In this document: positions 1-11,200 of the stretch, piece by piece
How positions within the stretch are numbered: position 1 is the first letter of the stretch
Layout of the letters: each line of letters opens with the position of its first letter
Assembly (NCBI RefSeq): GCF_016545825.1
Contig: NC_052615.1
Location: forward strand, 36,791,516 to 36,855,515
Length of the DNA: 64,000 nt
From: Eucalyptus grandis
Taxonomy: Eukaryota; Streptophyta; Magnoliopsida; Myrtales; Myrtaceae
Direction of reading: 5' to 3'
Program-made: the position numbers and the translations under genes
Notes under the pieces: generated by a model
Seen by the model: the letters and a program-made list of their open reading frames with translations, nothing else
The model's database searches: none
Told to the model about the DNA's origin: nothing

Positions 1-26
1 AGTCAAAGGAATAGCTGGGTCTTTTT

Positions 27-484
27 TAGGGGTGTGCAACCAAATCGGATTACCCGAGAACAAGACCTATAGGTCCAGTAACCGATTTCCATCTGAGAAC
101 AGGTTCCAAGTCAATACTCACCTTGGAACTAGACCGGACCATCCTGTTTTGGAACCCGTTTCAAAATTAGTTTTGTAAGCTAAAAATCAAAGATCCTAAT
201 TTCTTTTTCCTCTAAATTCTAATCTTAGCACTCTTTCATCCTTTGTCATTCCTCAAAACTCCTTGCTACTCCTTGTAAAAAAAATGAATCAAACAAAGGA
301 ACAAAAAAATAAAACAAGTTCTTGGATAGACCTTAGAACCAGACCGAAAAAATAGGATGGGTTCCAGAACTAGTTTCAGGAAAACAGGATAGGTTTCAGG
401 TCCAAAAATTGAGAGTTGGTTATAATAAGGTAGGTTCTAGGTTCCAACTCTAGAACCTACTCACTCTAGAACGGATCATCCCTA
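27..484. mobile_element. hAT-like non-autonomous element (MITE)
   Basis: The ends are short inverted repeats (TAGGGGTG on the left, reverse complement of TAGGGATG on the right). They are flanked by a perfect 8-bp direct repeat GTCTTTTT at 19-26 and 485-492. An 8-bp duplication with TAGGG-type ends is the hAT signature. The 458-bp body is rich in GGTTCC/GGAACC-like motifs and has no coding capacity. Confidence 0.8.
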
Positions 485-492
485 GTCTTTTT

Positions 493-1640
493 ATCCACAT
501 CATATAAACATGTTATCAACATGTTATTTGCACGAGCCACTTCTTTCAGCAATTCATGGTTACGTCCAAGCTGCTTGCTTCTAAATAACTTACAAATTGC
601 CATCTATTAGTCTTCCTTAGTATCTCAGTGATCCAAGACTATATAAACAATTCACCTTGTTTGGATTCTCCAAGTCTGCCTGAACTTTCTTCTTGACTTG
701 TTCACCTCCATCAAGACCCATCCAATTGTCATTTGCCTTTCACTTCATACTTTGGATTCCTTTGATATCGGTAAAGGATATCAACTTCACTCTACCTTCT
801 ATCTTTTGGTTTGCAATAATGGCTCTACCTCGTCATTCACCTATCAATGGTACATTCAAGTTTTACCAAACTCCTCATCCTAGACTTTTTTACCTTCTAC
901 TCAAGTACCTTCAACTTGCAGATAACTCTATGCCTAGTGCCTTGTTCACCATTGATAGAGAACTCAAAACCTTTAGACATCTTGTTAGGATACAATCCGC
1001 ATAATGTTTGTATGTCCTTCACCTAGTTACTAAATCATTAAATACATTAATAGCCTTTAATTATATTGTCATTTTCAAAACATCATAAAGGATTTTTTTA
1101 ACAGTCTCCCTCATTTTTATGTAGAAAAATAATATTTGAATATACATATATGCAATCACACTTTTAGAAATATTAAATTTTGTGTGCATGAAACATAGAA
1201 GAAATTTGCTTATTTTGCCAAAAATAAGAGCTCAGATAATGGCATAATAAGCACATAATGCAATTTTCAAATTTTAAGATTTTCAATGCATATTAATAGG
1301 AAATAATAAATAAGTTGAGCATAACAATATATTAAAATATAACTAGAGTTCAATATTATGCACCCAAAAAATGTGGAAATATAATCAACCAATAAAGATA
1401 GATGCATATATATTCTCCCCCCTTTTGTCATAATCAAAAAGTGATAATAATGGAAAGGGATAACATAAAGAATATGCATTTTAGCTCATGTTCACACAAT
1501 ATCACCAAAAAAATATTAGGTATAAAACACAATTTCCAGAAATATCATCTTCTACATGCTTTGGTGAACATGAAAGATATTTAATATAACTCAAGTTTTG
1601 TAGAATCAAACATCATGTGTGCGCGCACGTGTCAATTAGA
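493..1640. other. AT-rich intergenic stretch, possible retrotransposon tail
   Basis: No recognisable gene. An open frame at 693-1004 (+) matches nothing I know. At 1411-1440 the minus strand reads as GATTATGACAAAAGGGGGGA, which resembles the purine-rich tract before the 3' LTR of Sirevirus-type copia elements, so part of this stretch may be an old minus-oriented copia tail. No LTR boundary could be fixed. Confidence 0.3.
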
Positions 1641-1645
1641 AACCT

Positions 1646-2173
1646 TTGAATAAAGCATTTAAATGGATTAGGTTTCCAATTCCAAACAAAAAGAATTTAC
1701 TTAATCAACTTCATAACTCAAAATTATTTTCCAAGTTGGATATGAAATCTGGATTTTGGCAAATTCAAATAAATGAATTAGATAGATATAAAACAGTGTT
1801 TACAGTACTATTTGGACAATATGAATGGAATGTAATGCCCTTTGGATTGAAAAACGCTCCTTCTGAATTTCAAAAAATAATGAATGATATTTTTAATCCT
1901 CACTCTAAATATATTTTAGTCTATGTAGATGATGTTTTAATTTTTTCTTCTAGTATAGATCAACACTTTAAACATATTTTAGTATTCATAAGTATTCTTA
2001 AGAAAAATGGCTTAGTAGTTTCTCTTACCAAAATATCACTCTTTCAAACAAGAATTAGATGTTTAGGACATTACATTTTTCAAGGAAGTATCATCCCAAT
2101 TGAAAGATCAATAATTTTTGCAGAAAAATTTCCTAATGAAATTAAAGATAAAACCATTTACAAAGATTTCTAA
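1646..2173 (+). pseudogene. Caulimovirid reverse transcriptase fragment
   Basis: About 175 codons are open without a convincing ATG, so this is the interior of a polyprotein. RT motifs appear in order: KLDMKSGFWQI (residues 30-40, motif A aspartate), YEWNVMPFGLKNAP (59-72), and catalytic YVDD (93-96, at 1922-1933) followed by VLIFS. The wording of these motifs is that of Caulimoviridae RT rather than Ty3/gypsy. The N-terminal edge is abrupt at about 1640, and a stop at 2171-2173 separates it from RNase H. Presumed non-functional. Confidence 0.8.
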
Positions 2174-2742
2174 GAAGTCTCAATTACATTGTAGATTTTT
2201 TCCCAAATATGAATATATTATGTAAACCTTTACATCAAAGATTACAAAAAAACCATCCACCATGGACATCAACTCACTTTCATATTGTTAAACAAATCAA
2301 AACCTATGTTAAAGAAATACCTTGCCTCCATTTTGTCGATCTTTTTACTTTCAAAATAATAGAAATAGATGTTTTAGATATAGGTTATGGATGTATTCTA
2401 AAAGAAGTAAAAAATATTAAAAAACAAATAGCACAATTTGTTTCTAAACATTGGAACCGAACTCAATAAAATTACTCTACCATCAAAGAAGATATTAGCC
2501 ATTGTTTTAACAATATTTAAATTCCAAGGTAATCTTTTAAATCAAAAGTTCTTATTACGTATTTGTTGTAAATCATCAAAAGAAGTATTATAAAATGATG
2601 CATTAAATATTGCTTCAAAAATAAAATTTTGCCCGATGGTAAGCCATACTTTGTCTCGTCTTTGATTTTGATATTGAATTTATTAAAAGATCATCAAATT
2701 ATTTATCTGATTTTTTGACTAGCAAATTTTTTCAGGAAAAAT
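2174..2742 (+). pseudogene. Caulimovirid RNase H fragment
   Basis: Continues the polyprotein after RT in more than one frame. An open stretch at 2209-2469 carries IDVLDIGYGCILKE, the first RNase H aspartate region (usually ADAS-x-GYGG), then AQFVSKHW. After the stop at 2467-2469 the family sequence can still be followed: NLLNQKFLLRI near 2530 and FDFDIEFIKRSS near 2670, ending with a DFLT-type tail near 2740. Several stops and frame changes show long decay. Confidence 0.7.
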
Positions 2743-3300
2743 AATGCCAAAATCCAAAAAAGATAAAGGCAAAGCAATTGTCGAAACCTCATAATCACAA
2801 CCCCAATCGCCAGATTAATCATCAAATTACCATATCTTCCCACTTTCACTTACTAGGATTATCAAAAAGCCTAGTGGAATGCATTTTTTCGCCAAAATGA
2901 AGATGACCGTCATACTTAGCTTTTTTATTTCAAAATAGATTTCAACACTGAACAATAACTTTCTGGTTCCAAAAATGGTGGAGTCACTTTGGCCTTGTCT
3001 TTGAAATATTACCTCCACACTTTAAAACCAACCTGAAAATCTTTCACACCTATTTCAAACCAATTAAGCATGAATCAAAATTTTCAAATCTTGTGCATTT
3101 TTTCATTAATTTTCTGGTTTCTTGGGTCACGACCTAGGAATTTGATTATAATTAGCCCTGTCATCCTTCCCATCCCCTGCACCCACTTAGGAGATTCAAA
3201 GCTGAGTGGTGAGACAATTTTATATTTACAGAAAACCTTTTGAGGAAGCAGTTCTGAATTGGTTAAATCGGGGAAATCACAAATCAACTGATCACAAAAT
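2743..3300 (+). pseudogene. Possible second viral ORF downstream of RNase H
   Basis: Immediately after the RNase H tail an ATG at 2743 opens a short basic reading MPKSKKDKGKAIV, soon stopped. Further on, about 60 codons are open (2965-3152) with WWSHFG and EILPPHF and alternating aromatic and basic residues. Position and composition would fit the small ORF that some plant caulimovirids carry after RNase H. The family match is from memory of general layout only, so this is tentative. Confidence 0.35.
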
Positions 3301-3641
3301 TACTAAATTTCTTTAACAAAAATCACTAGCTCAAGCCCATTTGGCTGCCATGTAGTCACTAAAGGAATATCGCTTTGCATTGTCAAAACTCATGTTAGAA
3401 TTTCCAATTACTAAGCCACCTCCAAAATCTCTAAGTTCCTCTGAAGATGATCAATCCCATCATAGTGTTAATACAAATGAAGATGATTGCTATGGGATCA
3501 ACCTGTCAGATGAGGATGGAAATGAGTAGAGGAAATTATCAATCACCAATTAGCAAAAGAAACAAAAGTCGAAAAAGACAAAAAAAAAAGGTTTTTTTTT
3601 AAAGAACACCATCATTTTCCATTTGAAGAAAAGAATTCGAA

Positions 3642-3724
3642 GACGTCGCTGATGGATTGAAGATGCTCTTATAGATTCGTCCAAGACCAAAAAAAAAAAA
3701 AATCGTCTGATCTTTGCCTATAAA
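3642..3724 (+). promoter_or_regulatory. Putative pararetrovirus promoter
   Basis: A TATAAA box lies at 3719-3724, downstream of a GACGTC element (3642-3647) of the kind bound by plant bZIP factors. The position, after the last ORF and before a long AT-rich leader, matches where caulimovirid genomic promoters sit. Activity is not shown by sequence. Confidence 0.45.
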
Positions 3725-3815
3725 GTATAAAGGGAGTGCAGAAGAAGAATGAGACTATCACTTGCCTTTAACTCACTTGTGTTGTTGTGCTCTTGCCATC
3801 TTGCGTCCTAAAAGC

Positions 3816-4003
3816 CTCCTTTAATCACAACATTTTACTTTCATCTATCCATCACTTGTCTTTACTTGTAATCAATTTCCAAACACTTGTAATCACCCCA
3901 ATCACTTACAATCATTTCTTCAAAATATCTCCGATCACTTGTAATCATCTCCAATCACTTATATCAATCACCCGTATGTTTTCTTATCACTCAATAATAT
4001 AAC
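3816..4003 (+). repeat. Leader-like region with short AATCACTTGTAATCA motifs
   Basis: At least five loosely spaced copies of an AATCACTT(G/A)TAATCA-like motif follow the TATA box, in a pyrimidine-rich context typical of an untranslated leader. An open frame here (3787-4002) is a by-product of the repeats. Confidence 0.45.
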
Positions 4004-4065
4004 CAATCAAGTTTTTGTTGGCATTATCACTTCATATTATTAGCCTTCTTTTACTTTCATTTTAA

Positions 4066-4270
4066 GTGGGGGGCGCGAAGTACCACTCTTGTCGAATGTC
4101 ACCTTTTTTTTTTTTTTTTTTTTTTTTTTATCACGCATATAAGTGGGATCTCTATTTGAGTGCGGACTACCATTCCTGTGTGAGATCACATTGTTAATTA
4201 CTATTTATAAATATCAGTGGGATCTCTGCTCGAGAGTAGACTATCGCCCCTATGTGAGATCACATTGTTA
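4066..4270. repeat. Three imperfect copies of a GTGGGATCTCT...GAGATCACA unit
   Basis: Copies run 4066-4103 (most diverged, ends in a T run), 4143-4196 and 4217-4270. Copies two and three share GTGGGATCTCT at the left and GTGAGATCACATTGTTA at the right. The unit has GATCTC and GAGATC near its ends, so it can fold on itself. It lies just after the viral leader-like region. Confidence 0.7.
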
Positions 4271-5550
4271 TTTTAATTACTTTCAATTACGTTTCATATC
4301 ATTTTATGATTGAAATCATAATTGACTTAATCTTCATCTATATTTCATTTCTTCACCTGATTCGTCTCTTATTTATTATTATTATTATCACTCTTGAATT
4401 ATTATACCTCATATTAGATAAATTCACAGAATTAGTAGTTTTACGATTACATTATAGATATAGAACTTACATAATTTTTCCACATAATAAACAATCCAAA
4501 CAAACGTAGACATTTGGATTAAATCACTAATCACTTAACAACAATTCTTTCTCTCTCTCTCTCTTTATATATATATTGAAATCACTCTACATTCATTTCT
4601 TATACTTTACATAGTACCCTTATATATATATCAAGGACCACGAATGCATTTTATAAATTTCACTATCTTTTTGTCATAATAAAATGACAATTTAAATAAG
4701 AAAAAGGAAATGACGAAAGTCTCCCTATTTATTAATGATGAAAAATAGGGAAAATAGAAAATGGACTAGCCAGTTATGTAGAACTTAGCAAGTTTTAACA
4801 CACATGTACCCAATCTTACATCGTCAAAATAGTAATTAAGATTGGACACAAATTAACTCAACTTTGTCAAGATTTTCCTACACTTTACTTATGCCCCTCA
4901 ATTTGTTGCTTCTTTATGATGATTCGCTCCCCTTCTTTTGCATTTTTCCACTTTTTCCTCTTCACCTTTTTTTTTCCTCCTCCTTATGATAGTTTTTACA
5001 AATTTTGTTATTGTGGCGGCAACATCCTCATCATTCATTTGTGTTTTAAAATTCAAAAAAGAAGTTTGTTTTCTTAAATTGAGCTTCTTTTGAATTCAAT
5101 CTACAAAAACTCAACAGATTATAGTAATTTGTGATTTGGATGCGTGGAGGAGACTTTCTTGTCCTTAGTGCATAGTCTTTTTCAAATTTTCGAATCAAAC
5201 TTTTCAAACTTTATATAAAGAAATTCTTCTTTTAGTTACCAATTTCTTGTAGAAGAGATAATGATCTATGCAAAATGAGGAGTATATGAAATCCAAACCT
5301 TCTTTTGATTTGCGGAACAAAGTGAAAAAGGTTAGATATTCAAATTAAATGTCCTTTATTAAGGTTCTTTCTTCGCACGTTGTGTTAGCGTGACCAAGGC
5401 TATGCCTTTATCAATACATAACTCCAACGTATAATAACCCTCCGACGGTTGCCCAAGTCATTTCCATGGTTTTTCACTTTAGAGGGCACGGGACTTGGCT
5501 TATTCATCATACTCCAATTCAATTCCAGGTCTTCATCTGGCAAGCTTCAA
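4271..5550. other. AT-rich intergenic DNA
   Basis: No coding region that I trust. It contains a CT/TA microsatellite near 4548-4575 and general low-complexity sequence. Confidence 0.6.
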
Positions 5551-5716
5551 GGCCTCATTTGATTCACCACTGGATTGGATTCCTAAGGAATTAGAACCCT
5601 AAGATGAGAATATTTCATATTGTGATAAAGACTTCATCTTGATAAAAAAAGAGAGAGTAGGAATACGATTCTCATTCCTTGAGTAATCCGATTGAGAGTC
5701 TGAATCAAGTGATGCC
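5551..5716. mobile_element. 166-bp MITE
   Basis: The terminal inverted repeats are GGCCTCATTTGATTCA and the complement of GGCATCACTTGATTCA. CAA flanks both ends (5548-5550 and 5717-5719), a 3-bp duplication compatible with PIF/Harbinger-type insertion. A related left end (GGCCTCGTTTGATTCA) occurs at 38542. Confidence 0.65.
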
Positions 5717-7467
5717 CAACGAGTGGAAACTGGTCCATTTATTCTATAAATATTTCGTGTATGGATAAATATGCAGAATTAATAATTTTATTTTATCTCT
5801 CACACATTTCCATATTAAAATTTGAATCTTTTAATCCTACAACAGATCTTAAAATATTATTTTCTTATGATATATGTTTATACAACTTCTTTATAATAAT
5901 ATTTTTATTGGCAGTCTGTTTCTATCAATTACATTTAAGGGATCTTAATACTTTCCCCAAAATATCTCCAATTGTTTATGTATATTTCATCTCTCATATG
6001 ATCCTATCATACTTTCAACATTTAAATTTGTAACAACCTTCTTAAACTTTTAAATCTTAAAATCTTTCTCTTTCACATATATTTGTATATTATTATTATT
6101 TTTTATATCGTTTATGCCATCAACCATTTCTTTCCTTAAAAGAGGTAAGTGCTGTAGAAGATCTAAAAGTAATTACGAAAGTATAATTGTATAGAAGATC
6201 TAAAAGTGATTACGAAAGTATAATTGTATAGAATGTACTGGAAGTTTTAAAGCTATGGTGATTAATGGTGGTGGTGAGGTCAGCCAGTGGTAGTGGTGAT
6301 GCGACTGCGGGAGTGGTGAAGGCGGGGTTGCCGAGTCTTCTAGCGGTGGTTTTAGCTTTTTAGCTTTTTATTTTTTAATTGTTATCCCTTTTTTCTGTTT
6401 TCTTTTTGCATTTTCAAGTGTTTTTTTTTTTTTTTTTTACTAATGTGTTGCTTGGTGAACGCCACATTGGCATTATGTATCTTTAGATTAGCCAAATCAA
6501 ATGGATTAACAATGGAATTCATTTCGCTAAATTGAAAAGTTTTAGGATTTAATTGTACTATTTGAAAATTTATTATTTGATCGAACTATTGTAATATATT
6601 TTAAAATTTATAGTGCACTTATTTAAGGTGGTTCCTCGTAATTTTCAAATGTTAAACTTATGCATGCATGTATGCATCAATAATCGCATTTTTAGTGCCT
6701 AAAATTAAAAGAGATTATTTGGGATAAGAACAATAAGAGTGTCGTAGATTTCGTATGGTGCTTATTTAAGGGTCATAACTTTTTTTTCTCACTGAAATAC
6801 CACAAATTTCAAAAAAATCAATTATTTAAGTGTCTTTGGCGATTTGCCTTTCTAAAAAATCCGATTAAATACCAGTTGTCCTACGTGATTTATTGGTACA
6901 AATTTGAATAATTTTTTAATTTGTTTTTGAATTTTCTGTTCCTTATTTTTGCTTTTTCTTTTCCAATGCTAGTGAGGATCATTGTGCAATCCTCACTAGT
7001 TGCAAAGGTCTTGCCCAAATTGGGCGAGGGCCACCTTGCCCTAAGCTGAAGTGCAAAAGCTCTTGTCAAATTTGAGTAGTCGCACTCACTCAGATCTAAC
7101 AAGGTCGTGAAGGCCTAGGGTCTTAGTGAGGATGTGAAGCCCGTCGACAATTATGGGCAAGACCACCTTTTTCAGGGCCTTTATGGCCATGCCAACAGAA
7201 GGTGAGGCAACCCTTGCCATTGATGAGAGTTGTTGATGACTCTTACCGACACAAGAAAAAAATAATAATAATAAAATAATAAAATTCAAATTTTTTTACA
7301 TAAATTCACATTGAAATGAAATATTAATTATAAAAATCCACATAGAATGAATGATATATTAAAAATTATACTTAAATGATTGACTTTATTTCAATGTGAT
7401 ATTTCAATATGTTGTTCTTGAGATTATCCTTATTTTAGAGAAATCCCCCATCTTCTTTATTGTCTAA
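5717..7467. other. Intergenic; small tandem repeat and GC-rich island
   Basis: A 37-bp unit is tandemly duplicated at 6155-6228. A GGT-rich stretch lies at 6250-6350 and a T run at 6420-6438. The 6950-7260 segment is GC-rich with inverted GAGGAT...ATCCTC and resembles the cores of the Harbinger-like MITEs nearby, so it may be a decayed relative. No gene recognised. Confidence 0.5.
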
Positions 7468-8089
7468 GGGTGCGTTTGTTTGTGTTTTTTTTTTCTTGTA
7501 ATGAACACAATTTCTATTTTTTTTTTTTGTTCCCGAGGAATAAAAAAGAACATAAATGCTTTTGTTTACGTTTTTGTTCTCAGGATTTGTTTATGTTCCA
7601 TGAACAATAACGTAAAACAAACAGAAACAAGAAGTTCCGGAACATTTCGAGAAACAAATTTTCTCTCTTCTATTTTTTCATTCATTTTTTTTTCTTTAGC
7701 CGATCACCGGCCTTGATTATTGTCGGCAGTCGGCCGTTGAGGGCCGACGACGCGACGACGCCCGCCAAGGTGAGGCCGACCTTGCGCCCCGCCGCCGAGG
7801 CTTAGCCACGCCGACCCCTAGCGAGGCCGTTGGCCCTTGTCGGCCGCTTCTCGGCCATGGTCGAGGCCGGTGATTGGCAAAAGGAAAAAAAGAAAAAAAT
7901 TAAAAAAATTAAAAATTAAAAATTATACAAGTTTATCAAACGTGTTTTATTTATTTATTTATTTATTTATTTATTTTAAGAATAGAAATTTTATGCGATT
8001 ATCAAATGCTTTTTCTATTAAAAAATTATCTTCCAGAACAGTAATAGCTCCTTAAAATAATTTTTAAAAGGAAACTTATCAAACGCACC
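7468..8089. mobile_element. Harbinger/Tourist-like MITE with GC-rich hairpin core
   Basis: The ends are GGGTGCGTTTG and CAAACGCACC, flanked by TAA on both sides (7465-7467, 8090-8092). That is the 3-bp duplication of PIF/Harbinger elements. Inside, pyrimidine- and purine-rich arms enclose a GC-rich core with an internal inverted repeat (ATCACCGGCC and GGCCGGTGAT). A (TTTA)n tract is at 7945-7976. It ends only 188 bp before the start of the downstream gene. Confidence 0.75.
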
Positions 8090-8147
8090 TAAGATTCCAA
8101 TGAGAACTCACCTTTTTTTTTTCTCGAGCATTCGAACGAAGGAAGCC

Positions 8148-8201
8148 ATGGAAGAATCCACAAGGAGCCGAAGGCAAAGGCAGGAGGGAGACAGGCTCTA
8201 G
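8148..8201 (+). promoter_or_regulatory. Possible upstream ORF, 17 codons
   Basis: An ATG in good context (GAAGCCATGG) opens a 17-codon frame ending TAG at 8199-8201, between the MITE and the first conserved codon of the flavoprotein gene. If transcribed it would be an upstream ORF. A second ATG at 8205 opens a longer frame that overlaps exon 1. Confidence 0.3.
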
Positions 8202-8277
8202 AAAATGTCACAGCTCCACTTCTCCTTCCTCTCCTCTGAACCGCCCTCCCCTCCGCCACCTCCGCCGCCGGCCCGCC

Positions 8278-11200
8278 ATGTCCTTCTCCTCCTCCTCCTC
8301 CTCCTCCTCCTCCTCTTCTCCTTCACCTTCGCCTTCGACCTCGACGGCCGACCCCAAGGCCGACCTCGGAGCCTCCCGCAGGTCCTCACGTACCACGACC
8401 AGACCAAGCACTCCTTCTCCAACTACGCCCGCGGCCCCCGCGGCCTCGACTGGGCGAACCAGCCCAACCGTTCCGCCGCTACGCCGCCGCCCTCTCCTCT
8501 CCCTCCTCCACCTCCCCGCCGGCGACCGGCCCCAGGGCCAGCCGTCAAGCCTCGTCGACGCCCCCGCCCCCGCCCCGCCCCCTCCTTCGTACTCCTCCCT
8601 GTTCCGTTCGCTCCCTCCTCCGCAACCCATCTCCAACACCGCCGTGTCGCAGCTGTTCTACGACTCGCTCGCCCTGTCCGCCTGGAAGACCGCGGGATCC
8701 TCCACCTGGTCGCTCCGGGTTAACCCCAGCAGCGGCAATTTGCACCCGACCGAGGCTTACTTGATCGCCCCGGGCGTCGAGTCCCTGTCTGGTTCGGGTT
8801 TCGTCGCGCATTACGCGCCCAAGGAGCATTCCCTGGAGGTAAGAGCCGAATTGCCATCTGGGTTCTTGCCCAAGTTCTTTCCGCCAATTCTTTCCTCGTC
8901 GGCCTGAGTTCCATCTTTTGGCGAGAGGCTTGGAAGTATGGAGAGCGAGCCTTTAGGTATTGTAATCATGACGTGGGCCATGCAATTGCTGCGGTTGCGA
9001 TGGCGGCCGCAGGGCTTGGGTGGGACGTGAAGCTTCTCGATGGGTTGAGTCATGAGGATTTGAAGAGGCTGATGGGACTTCATATTTTCCCCGAATTTGA
9101 GATCCCGCCTAGGCCTGTTAAGGGGAAGATGGTAGACATTGAATTTGAGCATCCAGATTGTGTATTGGTTGTTTTTCCTAGGGGAATTGGTGAATTCAAT
9201 GTGAATTATAGGGAATTGAGCTCAGCTTTGTCAGAGTTTCCGGGATTGGAATGGAAGGGGAAGCCTAATGTGCTTAGCAAGGAGCATATTTGTTGGGATA
9301 TTATACATAGAACGGCTGAGGCTGCGAAGAAGCCCTTGACGGCGGGAGATAGATTTTCCATTGATCCATTTTGTGAGAGTGAGAGTCATAGCGAAAATTC
9401 GTACAAGGGATTTAGTATTAGGGAAGTTGTAAGGAAGCGTAGAAGTGCAGTGGACATGGATGGAGTGACTGCAATTGATAGAGCCACGTTTTATCAGATA
9501 CTGTTGCATTGTGTTCCTTCGGGTTCTGGGAATGGAGGAAAGCAGAAAAACAGCTGGCCTTGCCATATCGAGTTCTTTCATGGGATGCTGAGGTGCATGC
9601 TGCCTTGTTTGTTCACAGAGTGACTGGGTTACCAAAGGGTTTGTATTTCTTGGTGAGGAACGAAGATCATTTTGAAAAGCTCAAGAAAGCTACAAGGCCT
9701 GACTTTGAGTGGCTGAAGCCAGAGGGATGCCCTTCTAGTCTTCCCTTGTATCGACTTGCTAGAGGTGACTGTCAGGAGCTAGCAAAGCAACTATCATGTC
9801 ATCAGGCAAGTCAATCTTCCTAATATTTTGCTAGCAATTAGTTTGAGCTATGTGATCAATGTTCGGCTCTCGAAGATCATAGGCAAAAAATATTGTAACA
9901 ATGTAGATGCTAAGACTGGAGGAAGCTGATGCAGCTGAACTTTGGCTTATTTTCCTTTTCCCGTTGGCCCAAACAATATATGGGAAGGACTTTCTTTTGC
10001 AAAGAATAGTTTGACAAACTTGTCTGTCAGTAATATCAAACATCATGTGCCCAGAGAAGTTCATTTATCGCCTCTCCGAAGCACCGTGTTTTTTCTCATG
10101 ATGTTCCTTAATTCAATGTGATTTAGTCAATCATCAAATGGCTTTTTGTTATTCTGCTGAATCCAGTTTTGGATGGCCCTTTTGGTCATTTCCTGTGCAA
10201 GATATTTTGTGACCAGCATCTTTCAATCACTTGTTCCCATATATTGGCATGTAGGATATTGCCAGCGATGGCTGCTTCAGTCTTGGAATGGTGGCTCATT
10301 TTCAGCCTGTGTTGAGTGACAAGGGTCCTTGGATGTATCCTCGGCTGTTTTGGGAAACAGGAGTGCTTGGCCAGATTTTGTATCTGGAAGCACATGCAGT
10401 TGGCATATCTGCTACTGGAATCGGCTGCTTTTTCGATGATCCAGGTAAGCTATGCACCCCAACCTGCGTGTTATATTATTATGATAGTATTAGGATGTAT
10501 TGTGCTTCCAGCGTTTCTTGGTTCCCAAATCAAAGAATGTGATTTTGTAGACTGAGTTGCTATTATAATCCTCAACTAGAGAGTATCTGGAAAATATTTT
10601 TGAAGGATTATCAGTATGATCAGATTGAGGCCAGACTTATAAGATATGTCTTACTTAATATTACGCTATAGTTATGCCTGTGCTTCATCGTAGAGAATAG
10701 ATTATAGTGACGGATGTTGCTGGCAATGTTTTTAATAGCTGTTAAAGGACGAGGAGCTTGTTTGGGGTTGCTTATTCCCTGCCCATGTTCTTCTGTAGCT
10801 TGGCATCTAGATTATTTACTATTTAGGAAGAATTAAAAGAGGAGAGAACTAATTGCAAAAGTAAACAGCTAGTGTATAATGAGGTGCTTCTGAATTGTGT
10901 TTATTGAAGGTTCAATGGAACATATTTTGAAAAACTGGAATTGACGGTACTCAGAATATTTCCCCTGCCTAAGAATAGTAACCCTGAAAGATTTTAGGCA
11001 TATTTTATGCATGGCACAGCTGATATCTTTGGGTCAAATCCCCCAAAAATATCATGTACACTTGACGGACAAAAAGGGCCTGACGCTTAAATGTCCAAAA
11101 AAGAAGAAGAAAAAAGCAAGAACTTTCTTTCGGTGGATGAGAAATGGCGCTGTCATATTTTCTTTCAAACGATCTGATGTGGTTAATGACACTGAGGTGG

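Larger units (their letters stand above)
1640..4290 (+). mobile_element. Endogenous pararetrovirus (Caulimoviridae) remnant
   Basis: A block of old caulimovirid sequence integrated in the plant genome. In order it holds a reverse transcriptase stretch, RNase H, a possible second ORF, an AT-rich spacer with a TATA box, and a leader-like repeat region. Movement protein, coat protein and protease are absent here. It has internal stops and frame changes, so it is not functional. No integrase or LTR is seen, as expected for a pararetrovirus. The order and presence of a small ORF after RNase H would suit the florendovirus group, but that assignment is inference. Confidence 0.7.

Noticed and set aside
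693..1004. 103-codon plus-strand frame as a gene
   Set aside because: No domain, signal peptide or family resemblance; it lies in AT-rich DNA between repeat elements.
3787..4509. Open frames downstream of the viral promoter as viral genes
   Set aside because: They consist of repeated AATCACTT-type words or Ile/Leu-rich AT sequence, and no viral protein motif is present.
8198..8829. Long minus-strand open frames opposite exon 1 of the flavoprotein gene
   Set aside because: They are opposite a recognised protein in GC-rich sequence, are dominated by Arg/Gly/Glu runs and match no family.
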